58,774 nucleotides of DNA from Tissierellia bacterium. Its GTDB lineage: Bacteria; Bacillota; Clostridia; Tissierellales; Peptoniphilaceae. Positions within the stretch are counted from its first letter, which is position 1; each line of letters begins with the position of its first letter. The stretch is taken from the NCBI GenBank assembly GCA_012728295.1, contig JAAYFJ010000003.1, forward strand, positions 1-58,774, written 5' to 3'. The notes beneath the pieces are model-generated. The model did no database searches. It had not been told where the DNA came from and saw only the letters and a list, made by a program, of their open reading frames with translations. The position numbers and the translations under genes are program-made. This document shows positions 43,936 through 52,407 of this stretch, piece after piece.

Positions 43936-45114
43936 ATGAAAGAGAATAGAGGAAAAGTAGTTTTAGCAGCGGGAACTACAATAAATCTAATGGCGGGAAT
44001 ACTATATACATGGGGCATCATTAGTGTTTCGTTGGTCAATAACTTAGGCTGGAGCTATCAGGAAGCCTCTCTTCCATATACCATTGCAACCTTAGCCTTT
44101 GTAATTGCCATGGTTCCCTTTGGAAGAGTTCAAGACAAAGTTGGACCAAGGATAACAGCAAACATTGGACTAATCACCATGGGAGTGGGAATGCTGTTAG
44201 CAGGATTATACTTAAAACCTGCATTAATGCCGTTGTGGATGGCGATAACGGGAGTGGGAATTGGGATAGTAAACGTCTGTGCCATGCCACCGGCAGTGAA
44301 ATGGTTTCCACCAGAGAAAAAGGGCATGGTAACAGGTATTGTAATTGCGGGAGTAAGCGTTTCATCACTGTGGCTAGCGCCAGTAGCACAAAAATTCAGT
44401 GATGGTGTGGGAATTAATTGGTATTTGATATTCATTGGAATAATTAATTTAACTATTTCCCTAGGAGCAGCGCAATTGTTGGTAAATCCACCGGAATCAG
44501 CAAAAAAAGAAAGACCTAGCATAGCACAACTAGGAGTATCCTGGAAAGAGGCAGTAAAAAGACCCTCAATGTGGATTCTTTGGCTGATGTTTGGGCTATC
44601 CTCATCTGCAGGGTTAATGGTAATTGGGCATATAGGCCATATAGCACTTCAACAAGCGAACTTCACAAAAGCCTTTTTATTGGTAATGCTTTTGGCACTA
44701 TTTAACTCCCTAGGCAGGTTTATAGGGGGGTATCTATCTGATAAAATGGGTAGAGCATCGCTTATGCGACTTATATTTATTATCCAAGGAACTAATATGG
44801 CAGCATTTAGATTTTATACAAATCCAGTGACGATAGCCATAGGAGTTGCAATTGCAGGCATGTGCTATGGAGCAGGATTTGCAGTGTTTCCAGCAACAGT
44901 GGCAGACCTATATGGACTAAAAGACTTTGGAACGAATTATGGGATTATGTACACAGGATGGGGAGTGGGAGGAATTATTGGCCCAATGGCGGCGGCCACC
45001 ATTGCAGATAGATTTGGAAACTATAATATGGCATATATTCTAGCATTTATCCTGTTGATAATATCGATATTATTTACATTTAGACTGACATGGAGAATGC
45101 ATAGAGGAGAATAG
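43936..45114 (+). CDS. MFS transporter, oxalate/formate antiporter (OFA) type
   Basis: 392 residues, twelve transmembrane helices. The N-terminal 'NLMAGILYTWGIISVSLVNN' (about 16-35), the loop 'FGRVQDKVGPR' (about 56-66) and 'AMPPAVKWFPPEKKGMVTG' are hallmarks of the OFA subfamily, which moves small carboxylates such as oxalate, formate or lactate. It lies 14 bases after mnmH and before the first terminator, so it is probably co-transcribed with it. Whether that link is functional (for example uptake of a selenium compound) is unknown. Confidence 0.88.
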   Translation: MKENRGKVVLAAGTTINLMAGILYTWGIISVSLVNNLGWSYQEASLPYTIATLAFVIAMVPFGRVQDKVGPRITANIGLITMGVGMLLAGLYLKPALMPLWMAITGVGIGIVNVCAMPPAVKWFPPEKKGMVTGIVIAGVSVSSLWLAPVAQKFSDGVGINWYLIFIGIINLTISLGAAQLLVNPPESAKKERPSIAQLGVSWKEAVKRPSMWILWLMFGLSSSAGLMVIGHIGHIALQQANFTKAFLLVMLLALFNSLGRFIGGYLSDKMGRASLMRLIFIIQGTNMAAFRFYTNPVTIAIGVAIAGMCYGAGFAVFPATVADLYGLKDFGTNYGIMYTGWGVGGIIGPMAAATIADRFGNYNMAYILAFILLIISILFTFRLTWRMHRGE

Positions 45115-45141
45115 AGGAAGGGGAGACCCTTTCTTTTTTTG
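45114..45141 (+). terminator. Terminator of the mnmH-MFS unit
   Basis: GGAAGGG at 45116-45122 pairs with CCCTTTC at 45127-45133 around a four-base loop, then seven T. Confidence 0.85.
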
Positions 45142-45147
45142 TTTTTA

Positions 45148-45199
45148 TAGGGCAAAACCCAGCACGAGGGTTTTGAGTCAGCGAAGCTGATTCGGTCAG
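45148..45199. repeat. Dispersed structured intergenic repeat, copy B
   Basis: Second copy of the core at 5461-5510: CAAAACCC / GGGTTTTG and TCAGC-GAA-GCTGA, then TTCGGTCAG. The two copies differ only at the centre of the first hairpin over nearly 50 bases. Confidence 0.8.
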
Positions 45200-45460
45200 T
45201 TTTATACCATTCCGATCCTATGAAAATATTATTATAAACATTTAAGAGGAACGGAAGGGTACGAGACCCTTCCCTACAGCTGGTGAATAAAGGTCTTTGT
45301 AGGGAATGGTTTTATACCATTCCGAACCTATAAAAAATATTATATAAAAGATTAAGAGGAACTGAAGGGTACAAGACCCTTCCTACAGCTGGTTTTGCCC
45401 TACAAAAAATGATAATAAACAATAAGAGGAAAGGACGGGTACAAGACCCGTCCTTTTAGT
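45199..45460. repeat. Tandem intergenic repeat, two ~105-110 base units plus a partial third
   Basis: Unit 1 (about 45199-45308) and unit 2 (about 45309-45405) share TTTTATACCATTCCGA, CCTAT, TTAAGAGGAAC, GAAGGGTAC-AGACCCTTC and CTACAGCTGGT. A partial third unit at 45411-45460 retains AATAAGAGGAA and a compensated hairpin (GGACGGG / CCCGTCC). Each unit carries a stem-loop. A further palindrome, GGAATGG / CCATTCC, joins units 1 and 2 at 45303-45323. The whole gap from MFS to nrdG (about 356 bases) consists of these repeats and has no gene. The third hairpin may also terminate nrdG on the minus strand. Confidence 0.8.
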
Positions 45461-45470
45461 ATCGTATATG

Positions 45471-45965
45471 CTATTTTAGATAGTGCACTATTTCGTTTTG
45501 GGCTAGACTTTTTTGTACGTCGATCACTCTTTGGTTGGAGGAGCCTCTAAATAGTAGTGTCAAATCTTTGAGTTCTTTTTCAAATCTACCGTCTACGAGT
45601 ACATCGGCATAGGAGAGAAGTTCTTTCATGTCTGCATGGTCCATTATCTGTTCCCATGTATAGCCTGAGTAAATCCATATGGTCTTTTCTGTTTCTGCCT
45701 TGACTCTACGTGCTACTGGTATTAGCCCTTCGGTGTTTTGCATAGGTTCTCCACCTAGGAGTGTGAGTCCTACTACGTGCGGGTTTTTAACATATTCTAA
45801 TAGCTGTGCTTCTGCTTGTTCGTCCCAGTCCATCCCTGCGGAGAAGTCTTGGTATTCCTCGTTGAAGCAGTCGGGGCATTTATGTGTACATCCCGTTACA
45901 AACAGGGAAGTGCGTATACCTTCCCCGTTAGCTACGTCAAATTTTCTCATTTGGCCATATTTCAT
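45471..45965 (-). CDS. nrdG: Anaerobic ribonucleotide reductase activating protein
   Basis: Radical SAM enzyme that generates the glycyl radical on NrdD. 164 residues. The [4Fe-4S] Cys motif C-x3-C-x2-C is in 'GCTHKCPDCFNEEYQ' (about 26-40), followed by 'LTLLGGEPMQN' (about 92-102), which contains the GGEP element. Overlaps the nrdD stop by one base, so the two are co-translated. Shares the NrdR-controlled promoter of nrdD. Confidence 0.95.
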   Translation of the reverse strand: MKYGQMRKFDVANGEGIRTSLFVTGCTHKCPDCFNEEYQDFSAGMDWDEQAEAQLLEYVKNPHVVGLTLLGGEPMQNTEGLIPVARRVKAETEKTIWIYSGYTWEQIMDHADMKELLSYADVLVDGRFEKELKDLTLLFRGSSNQRVIDVQKSLAQNEIVHYLK

Positions 45966-48115
45966 TATATGTGTAGCACCCTGTCTTTAATTTCCTTAGT
46001 GCGTCCTTCGTTCCAGAAGTTTTCGCCTAGGTATCCGCAGGTACGACGTATTACGGTTAGACGTGATCTATCGTCGTTTCCGCATTGTGGACATTCCCAC
46101 TGATTGTCGTCATTTACTTTTATTTCTCCATCAAAGCCACAGTCGTGGCAGTAGTCTGATTTAGTGTTAAATTCTGCATATGTGATGTGATCATAGATAT
46201 ATTGAATCATGGATTCTACTGCTGGCAGGTTGTGGCTCATATTAGGAATTTCTGCATAGCTAATGCAGCCACCTGTGGAGATTCTTTGGAATTCTGATTC
46301 AAAGTCGAATTTGTCAAATACATCAATTTCTTCACATACATTTACGTGATAGCTGTTGGTGTAGTAACCTTTGTCTGTAACGTCTTTAATCTCTCCAAAT
46401 CTTGCACGGTCTAAGGAACAGAAACGATGTGTTAAGCTCTCTGCAGGTGTGCCATATAGGGCGAATCCTAAGCCTGTTTCAGCTTTCCAATCTACAACTG
46501 CATCTCTTAATTTATTCATAACTTTTATTGCAAATTCCTTGCCTACAGTATCTGTGTGAGATACGCCTTTTACTAGCTTAGTAGCTTCGTAAAGACCGAT
46601 ATATCCTAAAGAAATAGTAGCGTATCCATTTTTTAGCAATGGGCCAATTGGCTCATGTTTACCAAGACGTGCTATACATCCATATTGCCAGTGGATTGGT
46701 GAAGCGTCGCTGGTAACGTCTTTTAGTAGATCGTATCTTAATAACAAAGCACGTTTAACTAAATCTAAACGCTTTTCTAGAATTTTAAAGTACTTGCCCT
46801 CATCACCATTGGCTAATATACCGATTTGTGGCAAGTTCAAGGATACTACTCCCATGTTGAAGCGTCCATCAAATACGAATTCGCCTTCTTCGTTTTTCCA
46901 TGGTGCTAAGAATGAGCGACATCCCATTGGGCTATAAACGTTTCCATCATAGATTTCTCTCATTTTTTTAGCGGAAATATAGTCTGGATACATACGTTTT
47001 GCTGTACATTTTGCAGCCAATTTAGTCAAATAATAATATGGGCTATCTGTGTGAACGTTGTGTTCGTCAAGCACATAGATTAGTTTTGGGAATGCAGGGG
47101 TGATATATACATCCTGCTCATTTTTAACGCCTTCGTAACGTTGAAGTAAAATTTCTTCGGTAATAAGCGCAGCTTCTTTTTCAAATTCATATCCCGGTTG
47201 GAAGTGCATGAATAATGTTACAAACGGAGCCTGTCCGTTGGTTGTCATAAGGGTGTTAATCTGATATTGAATGGTTTGGATACCGTCTTTAACTTCTTTT
47301 TTAGTACGCTTCCAAGCAATTTCTGCAGCTTTTGCCATATCAGGAGTAATACCATATACTTCCTGTTGCTCTTCGATTACTGCGTCCAAATATTTGTTAT
47401 ATGATTTACGCACAAACGGAGCAAGAATTCTGTCGATTCCATTTATGGATTGTCCGCCATATTGTCCGCTGGCAACTTGTGCAATAATTTGCGTGGTAAC
47501 TGTACATGCAACTTGGAATGATTTTGGTGAATCAATTTTCTTGCCGTTAATAACAGTTCCGTTATTTAGCATGTCTTCCAAGTTGATTAAACAACAGTTG
47601 AACATTGGTTGGATAATGTAGTCCATGTCGTGGAAGTGGATAGCGCCTGAATCATGAGCCTGAACTATGTCAGTAGGTATGATTTTTCTTCTGGCGATAT
47701 CTTTAGATACTTCCCCAGCAATTAGGTCGCGTTGAGTAGATACAATTTTAGCGTCCTTATTGGAGTTTTCATCTAATACTTCTAAGTTGGATTTATTAAG
47801 TAGTCCGATTACATCTTCGTCGGTAGTATTTTCTCTTCGTTTAAATGATTGTACTGCTTTGTAGTTTTCATATGCTCTAGCAGTTGCAGGGTTATTGTGT
47901 TTTAATAGTTTGTAATATACCTGATCCTCTATTTCATATATTGTCATATCTTTTTTTAGTGTTGTTGCAAAGTCCTCGATTTCAGCAGCAATAATATCTG
48001 CCTGACCAGGTTCAAATATCCCACTAGGGCTTTTCATAGCTTTTTCTATAGCTATACTTATTTTTTTTGCTTCAAATGGTGCTTTAGAGCCATCTCTTTT
48101 TATAACTTGTAACAT
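45965..48115 (-). CDS. nrdD: Anaerobic ribonucleoside-triphosphate reductase
   Basis: Glycyl-radical reductase supplying dNTPs without oxygen. 716 residues: N-terminal ATP-cone allosteric domain ('VIKRDGSKAPFEAKKI'), catalytic domain, two zinc-binding Cys pairs near the end ('CHDCG', 'CPQCG') and the glycyl-radical loop 'RRTCGYLGENFW' (about 694-705). I place the start at 48115, behind GCAGGAGGG; an in-frame ATG at 48163 would put the promoter and an NrdR box inside the coding region. Operon with nrdG. Confidence 0.96.
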   Translation of the reverse strand: MLQVIKRDGSKAPFEAKKISIAIEKAMKSPSGIFEPGQADIIAAEIEDFATTLKKDMTIYEIEDQVYYKLLKHNNPATARAYENYKAVQSFKRRENTTDEDVIGLLNKSNLEVLDENSNKDAKIVSTQRDLIAGEVSKDIARRKIIPTDIVQAHDSGAIHFHDMDYIIQPMFNCCLINLEDMLNNGTVINGKKIDSPKSFQVACTVTTQIIAQVASGQYGGQSINGIDRILAPFVRKSYNKYLDAVIEEQQEVYGITPDMAKAAEIAWKRTKKEVKDGIQTIQYQINTLMTTNGQAPFVTLFMHFQPGYEFEKEAALITEEILLQRYEGVKNEQDVYITPAFPKLIYVLDEHNVHTDSPYYYLTKLAAKCTAKRMYPDYISAKKMREIYDGNVYSPMGCRSFLAPWKNEEGEFVFDGRFNMGVVSLNLPQIGILANGDEGKYFKILEKRLDLVKRALLLRYDLLKDVTSDASPIHWQYGCIARLGKHEPIGPLLKNGYATISLGYIGLYEATKLVKGVSHTDTVGKEFAIKVMNKLRDAVVDWKAETGLGFALYGTPAESLTHRFCSLDRARFGEIKDVTDKGYYTNSYHVNVCEEIDVFDKFDFESEFQRISTGGCISYAEIPNMSHNLPAVESMIQYIYDHITYAEFNTKSDYCHDCGFDGEIKVNDDNQWECPQCGNDDRSRLTVIRRTCGYLGENFWNEGRTKEIKDRVLHI

Positions 48116-48134
48116 GTCAATCCCTCCTGCAAGC

Positions 48135-48163
48135 ATTATACTATATATAGTGGTGGATGGCAA
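48135..48163 (-). promoter_or_regulatory. Promoter of nrdDG
   Basis: On the minus strand, -35 TTGCCA (48163-48158) and -10 TATAAT (48140-48135) with a 17-base spacer. The first NrdR box fills the spacer. Confidence 0.75.
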
Positions 48164-48195
48164 CTATAATCAATAAATAACACTATAAGTTGAAA
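48138..48195 (-). promoter_or_regulatory. Tandem NrdR boxes upstream of nrdD
   Basis: Box 1 core CTATATATAG at 48141-48150 matches the NrdR consensus core C-w-A-t-A-T-a-T-w-G completely. Box 2, around 48180-48195 (ACACTATAAGTTG), is weaker. Centre-to-centre distance is about 42 bases, four helical turns, as expected for paired NrdR sites. NrdR represses ribonucleotide reductase genes when dATP is high. Confidence 0.72.
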
Positions 48196-48375
48196 GCCCG
48201 ATATAAGCCAGTGATGAGAGCATCCCAACAGTAATGTGTATAAAAAAGACAATTTGAAAATAGTTGTCGAATAAAAAAGTTTAACTTATTTGTAACTATA
48301 TATATGGCATTATTTAATAAATTTGTAACAAAAACCTCCTCATTATTATATAGAATAGAATTGGAGGTTACACCG

Positions 48376-49230
48376 ATGAAACGAAAAAGAGTTATTTTAA
48401 ACGTATACAATTATAGGCTCTTCGTTATTTGGGGTCTGACTGCAGTGTTGCTGGTGGGAAGTATTTTTATTTATAAAAACAAAAGTTCCCAAAGGCCTAA
48501 AGAAATTCCTGGAGATAATTATGACTCCATGCGTTTACCCGATCGTACTTTAAGGTGGGATAAAAAGGCTTCGCAACTGAATTTGTTAATAATGCGCAGG
48601 GAAGAGGAAGAAAAACGCGCCTCATTGGCTATGGACTTAGATAACTATTTTTCAGATGCTTTATTTGTGGGAGATTCTATTACAGAGGGTCTATCCTACT
48701 ATAAGTGGCTGAAACCAGAAAACGTATATGCAACCATAGGTATTAGTTTGACTAGTCTATTACAGAAAATTGATGACATTGTCCAAGCTTCACCAAAGCG
48801 AATATATATATTAATGGGGACTAATGATTTGGAAAATCGTAAGTCGGTTACGGATTATATTGATGAATATAGGAGTTTGTTGACAGATATCAAGGAGGCA
48901 TTACCTAATACTTCGCTTACAATACAAAGTGTCATGCCCATGGGAGAGAGGGGCTATCGCACACATCCGAATATTACTAAAGAGCGTACTGATGAATACA
49001 ATAGTGCTTTGAAGGATTTGGCCCAGGAGCTGGAAGTCACATATCTTGATTTAAGCACTTTATTTGTCGACCCCAAAGCTTTTGAATCAGATGGAATTCA
49101 TCTGGTTTATGATTTTTATGGCAAGTGGCTAAACTATATTAGAACAACTGAGGAGAACAGGAGTGATGAGGATGAGGGTGAGGTTTCGAATAGTTACGGT
49201 GTTGGCAATAGTTATTGCTATGGTATTTAG
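48376..49230 (+). CDS. Membrane-anchored SGNH/GDSL-type hydrolase
   Basis: 284 residues. An N-terminal signal anchor (about 13-33) places the domain outside the cell. SGNH blocks: 'FVGDSITEG' (nucleophile Ser101), 'MGTND' (Asn150) and 'DGIHL' (Asp239, His242). Probable carbohydrate or lipid esterase/acetyltransferase, acting on the surface polymer modified by the MBOAT and DHHW proteins encoded downstream. ATG chosen behind TTGGAGG; a longer frame from 48304 has no site. Overlaps the DUF4358 gene. Confidence 0.85.
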   Translation: MKRKRVILNVYNYRLFVIWGLTAVLLVGSIFIYKNKSSQRPKEIPGDNYDSMRLPDRTLRWDKKASQLNLLIMRREEEEKRASLAMDLDNYFSDALFVGDSITEGLSYYKWLKPENVYATIGISLTSLLQKIDDIVQASPKRIYILMGTNDLENRKSVTDYIDEYRSLLTDIKEALPNTSLTIQSVMPMGERGYRTHPNITKERTDEYNSALKDLAQELEVTYLDLSTLFVDPKAFESDGIHLVYDFYGKWLNYIRTTEENRSDEDEGEVSNSYGVGNSYCYGI

Positions 49231-49669
49231 TGCCTGTGGAAAAGGTGAGAGCGGGGGGGCGGCAAACGCTGACGAAAAAACGGATGAAACCATAAGCATG
49301 GAGGGTATTGTGGCTTCAATCATGCGTGATTTTTCCCTTGAAAAACTGGAGCTTAATAAGGAGTTGCTAGAGTCATTATACGGACTAGACAGCGATGAGT
49401 TAGAGGATTATCGCCTTTGGGTGCCAACCAAAAATATACTCGCAAATGAAATGTTATTAGTAAAAACATCAGATGCTACTACCGTAGAAAAAGTAAAAAA
49501 AGCAATGGAAAAGAGAAGTAACGATGTGGCGGATATTTTCAAATCATATTCACCTGAACAATATGATTTGGCGACTAAGAGTGTAATAGCTGAAAAAGGA
49601 AATTATATTATCTTTATTATTGACGAGGATGCTCGTGGAATTATGGAATCATTTAAAAAGTCATTTTAA
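49172..49669 (+). CDS. DUF4358 lipoprotein
   Basis: 165 residues. Signal sequence of basic residues and a hydrophobic core ending in the lipobox-like 'VFSAC', so it is probably a lipoprotein on the outer face of the membrane. The mature domain contains 'LYGLDSDELEDYRLWVP' and alternating helices and strands, matching my recollection of DUF4358 proteins found with MBOAT and DHHW genes. The start lies within the SGNH gene (58-base overlap) behind CAGGAG; GTG or ATG six to nine bases upstream are alternatives. Role unknown. Confidence 0.75.
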   Translation: MRVRFRIVTVLAIVIAMVFSACGKGESGGAANADEKTDETISMEGIVASIMRDFSLEKLELNKELLESLYGLDSDELEDYRLWVPTKNILANEMLLVKTSDATTVEKVKKAMEKRSNDVADIFKSYSPEQYDLATKSVIAEKGNYIIFIIDEDARGIMESFKKSF

Positions 49670-49689
49670 TCACTGGGAAGGAGGCAGAC

Positions 49690-51096
49690 ATGGTATTTAG
49701 CAGTTTAATATTTCTAGTAATTTTTTTGCCACTTGTTTTACTGTGTCTGCGCGTTTTTCCAACTAGTTTTCACAATGCTATATTATTGGTTTTCAGTTTG
49801 CTATTCTACGCATGGGGAGAGCCTAAGTACATATTATTGATGTTGTTAATTATTTCTTTAGGATATTTTACAGGCATATGGATGTCTAAATATCCTCTGG
49901 CTAGCAATAAAAGAAAGTGCGTATTAGCTTTGGTTATTACTTTGGATTTGGTATTGTTAGGGTTTTTCAAATATGCAGATCTGATAATCAGTGGTGCTAA
50001 CCAATTAGTGCAAGGTGACATGCCACTTTTGCATATTGCATTACCTTTGGGCATTTCTTTTTATACTTTTCAGACGATGAGCTACTCTATAGATGTTTAT
50101 AGAGGTGATGTAAATGCACAAAAATCATGGCTGAAGTTTGCGACTTATGTGAGTTTATTCCCTCAATTAGTGGCAGGACCAATAGTTCGCTATCATGATA
50201 TAGAAAAAGAACTAGAATATAGAAAAATTAGTGCAGATGAAATAACTTATGGGTGTGAAAGATTTCTTTGGGGATTGGCAAAAAAAGTGTTGCTTGCAAA
50301 CCCTATGGGCTTACTATCTAAGAGTATTTTGGAAAGTCCACTTGAACATATGCCGACCATTACAGCCTGGGTGGCTCTGTTAGCCTTTACTTTTCAAATA
50401 TATTTTGATTTTAGTGGATATTCGGATATGGCTATAGGCTTAGGTAGAGTGCTAGGGTTTCACTTCCTAGAGAACTTTAACTATCCTTATATGGCTCATT
50501 CTATAAAGAACTTTTGGGAGAGATGGCACATATCACTGTCAGAATGGTTCAAACAGTATTTATATATTCCCTTGGGTGGAAATAAAGGTTCCACACTTAG
50601 AAAGGGCTTTAACCTTTTTTTAGTATGGTTGTTAACAGGTCTATGGCACGGTGCTCATTATAATTTTATTTTGTGGGGTCTTTACTACTTTGTGCTAATT
50701 TCTTCGGAAAGAGCATATAGAAAGTATGTCAGTAAAAAAGATAGCCCCCCCTCACTAAGCGGAAATATTGCAACAATATTTGCTGTTATGGTAGGTTGGG
50801 GCATTTTTATGATGACAGATTTCATTGATTTATTAGCATTTTTTAAAGCGCTATTTCATTTAAATGGTCAAGGCTTTCTAGATGAGGTGGGAAGGTTCTT
50901 TACTTTGGAATATTTGCCTATATTAATCTTTGCAGTTTTTGCATCAACTCCCTATCCTATGAAATACCTTTCGTTATTAAAAAACGATAAAATAGGAAAA
51001 TATATATATCAATTTGTATTAATATTTATTGGAATATGGTGTATTGCTGGAATTGTAAAAGATACTTATAATCCGTTTTTATATTTTAGGTTCTAG
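49690..51096 (+). CDS. MBOAT-family O-acyltransferase (AlgI-like)
   Basis: 468 residues, about eleven transmembrane helices. The MBOAT signature with catalytic His is 'GLWHGAHYNFILWG' (about 317-330, His320 and His323), and 'FPQLVAGPIVRY' (about 157-168) and 'FDFSGYSDMAIGLG' are typical of AlgI/DltB-like proteins. It should move acyl groups across the membrane for O-acetylation of an exported polysaccharide or teichoic acid. Pairs with the DHHW protein ten bases downstream, as AlgI pairs with AlgJ/AlgX. Confidence 0.93.
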   Translation: MVFSSLIFLVIFLPLVLLCLRVFPTSFHNAILLVFSLLFYAWGEPKYILLMLLIISLGYFTGIWMSKYPLASNKRKCVLALVITLDLVLLGFFKYADLIISGANQLVQGDMPLLHIALPLGISFYTFQTMSYSIDVYRGDVNAQKSWLKFATYVSLFPQLVAGPIVRYHDIEKELEYRKISADEITYGCERFLWGLAKKVLLANPMGLLSKSILESPLEHMPTITAWVALLAFTFQIYFDFSGYSDMAIGLGRVLGFHFLENFNYPYMAHSIKNFWERWHISLSEWFKQYLYIPLGGNKGSTLRKGFNLFLVWLLTGLWHGAHYNFILWGLYYFVLISSERAYRKYVSKKDSPPSLSGNIATIFAVMVGWGIFMMTDFIDLLAFFKALFHLNGQGFLDEVGRFFTLEYLPILIFAVFASTPYPMKYLSLLKNDKIGKYIYQFVLIFIGIWCIAGIVKDTYNPFLYFRF

Positions 51097-51106
51097 GGGG
51101 TGCTTT

Positions 51107-52204
51107 ATGAAAAAAATATGGTATAAAGCACTGGGAGTGCTTGTTTTGGCGTGTCTTATAGGCACCGTAGCGAAGACACCGTCAAAATTTTCTGACACAG
51201 AAAATAGAGTGCTGAACCATAAGATTATTATGGATAGATATAGTTTTTTTGATGGTAGTTTTGCTAACTCTGTAGAGAAGTATATTAATGATCAATTTTT
51301 TTGTCGTCAAAATTTTCTAGATTTTTTTATGCAAGTGGAACAACTTACGGGGAAACGTCTTGGCAACGACGTATTTTTAGGAGAGGATGGATATTTGTTA
51401 CAGAGATACAACAATGCAAAACCTGAGCAAATTGATGGTTTTGTTGAGTTGATGGAGACCTTCGGCGAAAAACTAAATATGGATAAGGCTTTTATGATGC
51501 TAGCTCCGACTTCTTGTGACATTATGTATGATAAATTGCCTAGATATGCCCCCGTCGGAGATCAGCGCAGGCTATCAAATGAATTGGAAAACAGGCTAGG
51601 AGCTGTGAAATATGTCGATGTATATGATATTTTAAGTGCGACTGGGAAAAACGAGAACTACTTTAGAACAGATCATCATTGGACGGGGAAAGGAGCGTAT
51701 AAAGCTGCAAATGCATTTTTAAACAGCGTGAAGATAACTGGGCTTCCCCTTAGCGAGTTCGCAGAGGTGAAAGAAAAATCATTTGTTGGCAGCTTAGGAT
51801 CTAGGAGTGGCTTTGTTTCCATTGAGCCGGAGGAGTTTTCATACTATTTGCCACCCGATAATAAAAGTATAACCGTTAATTACCATGGTGATTCTGAGCT
51901 GACAGGAATGTATGACACTTCTAAGGATAAGGACAAATATGCCAAATATTTTGGGGGAAATTATGCCAGGGTGGATATTACTAACCCAAATTCCTCAACA
52001 GATAATACCTTATTGCTAATAAAAGATTCTTATGGCAATAGCATGGTACCGTTTTTAACACCTCATTATAAGAATATAATAATGTTAGACAGTCGCTATA
52101 CTTTGGGAGGCTTAGAAAGTTATTTGCCAGAGGAGTTTGATCATTGTCTAATAGTGTATAATGCAATATCTTTTCAGGAAAAGGATTGGACAAAAGGCTG
52201 GTAG
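51107..52204 (+). CDS. DHHW-family protein (AlgX/AlgJ-like acetyl transfer partner)
   Basis: 365 residues, N-terminal signal anchor (about 5-22). The family motif D-H-H-W lies in 'FRTDHHWTGKGAY' (about 189-192), and a Ser in 'LIKDSYGNSMVPFL' (about residue 306) completes an SGNH-like site. Such proteins take the acyl group from the MBOAT partner and place it on the polymer outside the membrane. Last gene of the cassette; a terminator follows. Substrate not determinable. Confidence 0.88.
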   Translation: MKKIWYKALGVLVLACLIGTVAKTPSKFSDTENRVLNHKIIMDRYSFFDGSFANSVEKYINDQFFCRQNFLDFFMQVEQLTGKRLGNDVFLGEDGYLLQRYNNAKPEQIDGFVELMETFGEKLNMDKAFMMLAPTSCDIMYDKLPRYAPVGDQRRLSNELENRLGAVKYVDVYDILSATGKNENYFRTDHHWTGKGAYKAANAFLNSVKITGLPLSEFAEVKEKSFVGSLGSRSGFVSIEPEEFSYYLPPDNKSITVNYHGDSELTGMYDTSKDKDKYAKYFGGNYARVDITNPNSSTDNTLLLIKDSYGNSMVPFLTPHYKNIIMLDSRYTLGGLESYLPEEFDHCLIVYNAISFQEKDWTKGW

Positions 52205-52224
52205 AATTGGAAGTAAAAGAAGTT

Positions 52225-52256
52225 TCAGGGCGTAAATATATACGCTCTGATTTTTT
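52225..52256 (+). terminator. Terminator of the O-acylation cassette
   Basis: TCAGGGCGTA pairs with TACGCTCTGA (one G-U) around AATATA, then six T. Confidence 0.9.
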
Positions 52257-52407
52257 GCTTTGAAATCTAATACAAGTACAATAATAAATTGGTATATTAA
52301 ATATGCAAAACTATTAAATAACAATAGAGTAAATCGGTAAATTATGGGTAGTGAAATAATAACTGCATATGAACAAGAGTTATTAATATTTTATGGAGGT
52401 GGGAGAA

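Noticed and set aside
40799-45114. In-frame TGA (selenocysteine) in or next to the selenium cluster
   Set aside because: All genes there are complete with ordinary stops; no gene continues in frame past a TGA into conserved sequence and I saw no SECIS-like hairpin.
45199-45460. CRISPR array
   Set aside because: The repeats are about 105-110 bases, diverged and contiguous, with no unique spacers and no cas genes.
45679-46103. Plus-strand open frames opposite nrdG and nrdD
   Set aside because: Shadow frames of well-supported genes; no start signals or recognisable domains.
48116-48163. Longer nrdD starting at 48163
   Set aside because: It would place the promoter, the NrdR box and the ribosome site inside the coding region; the 48115 start has GGAGGG at the right distance.
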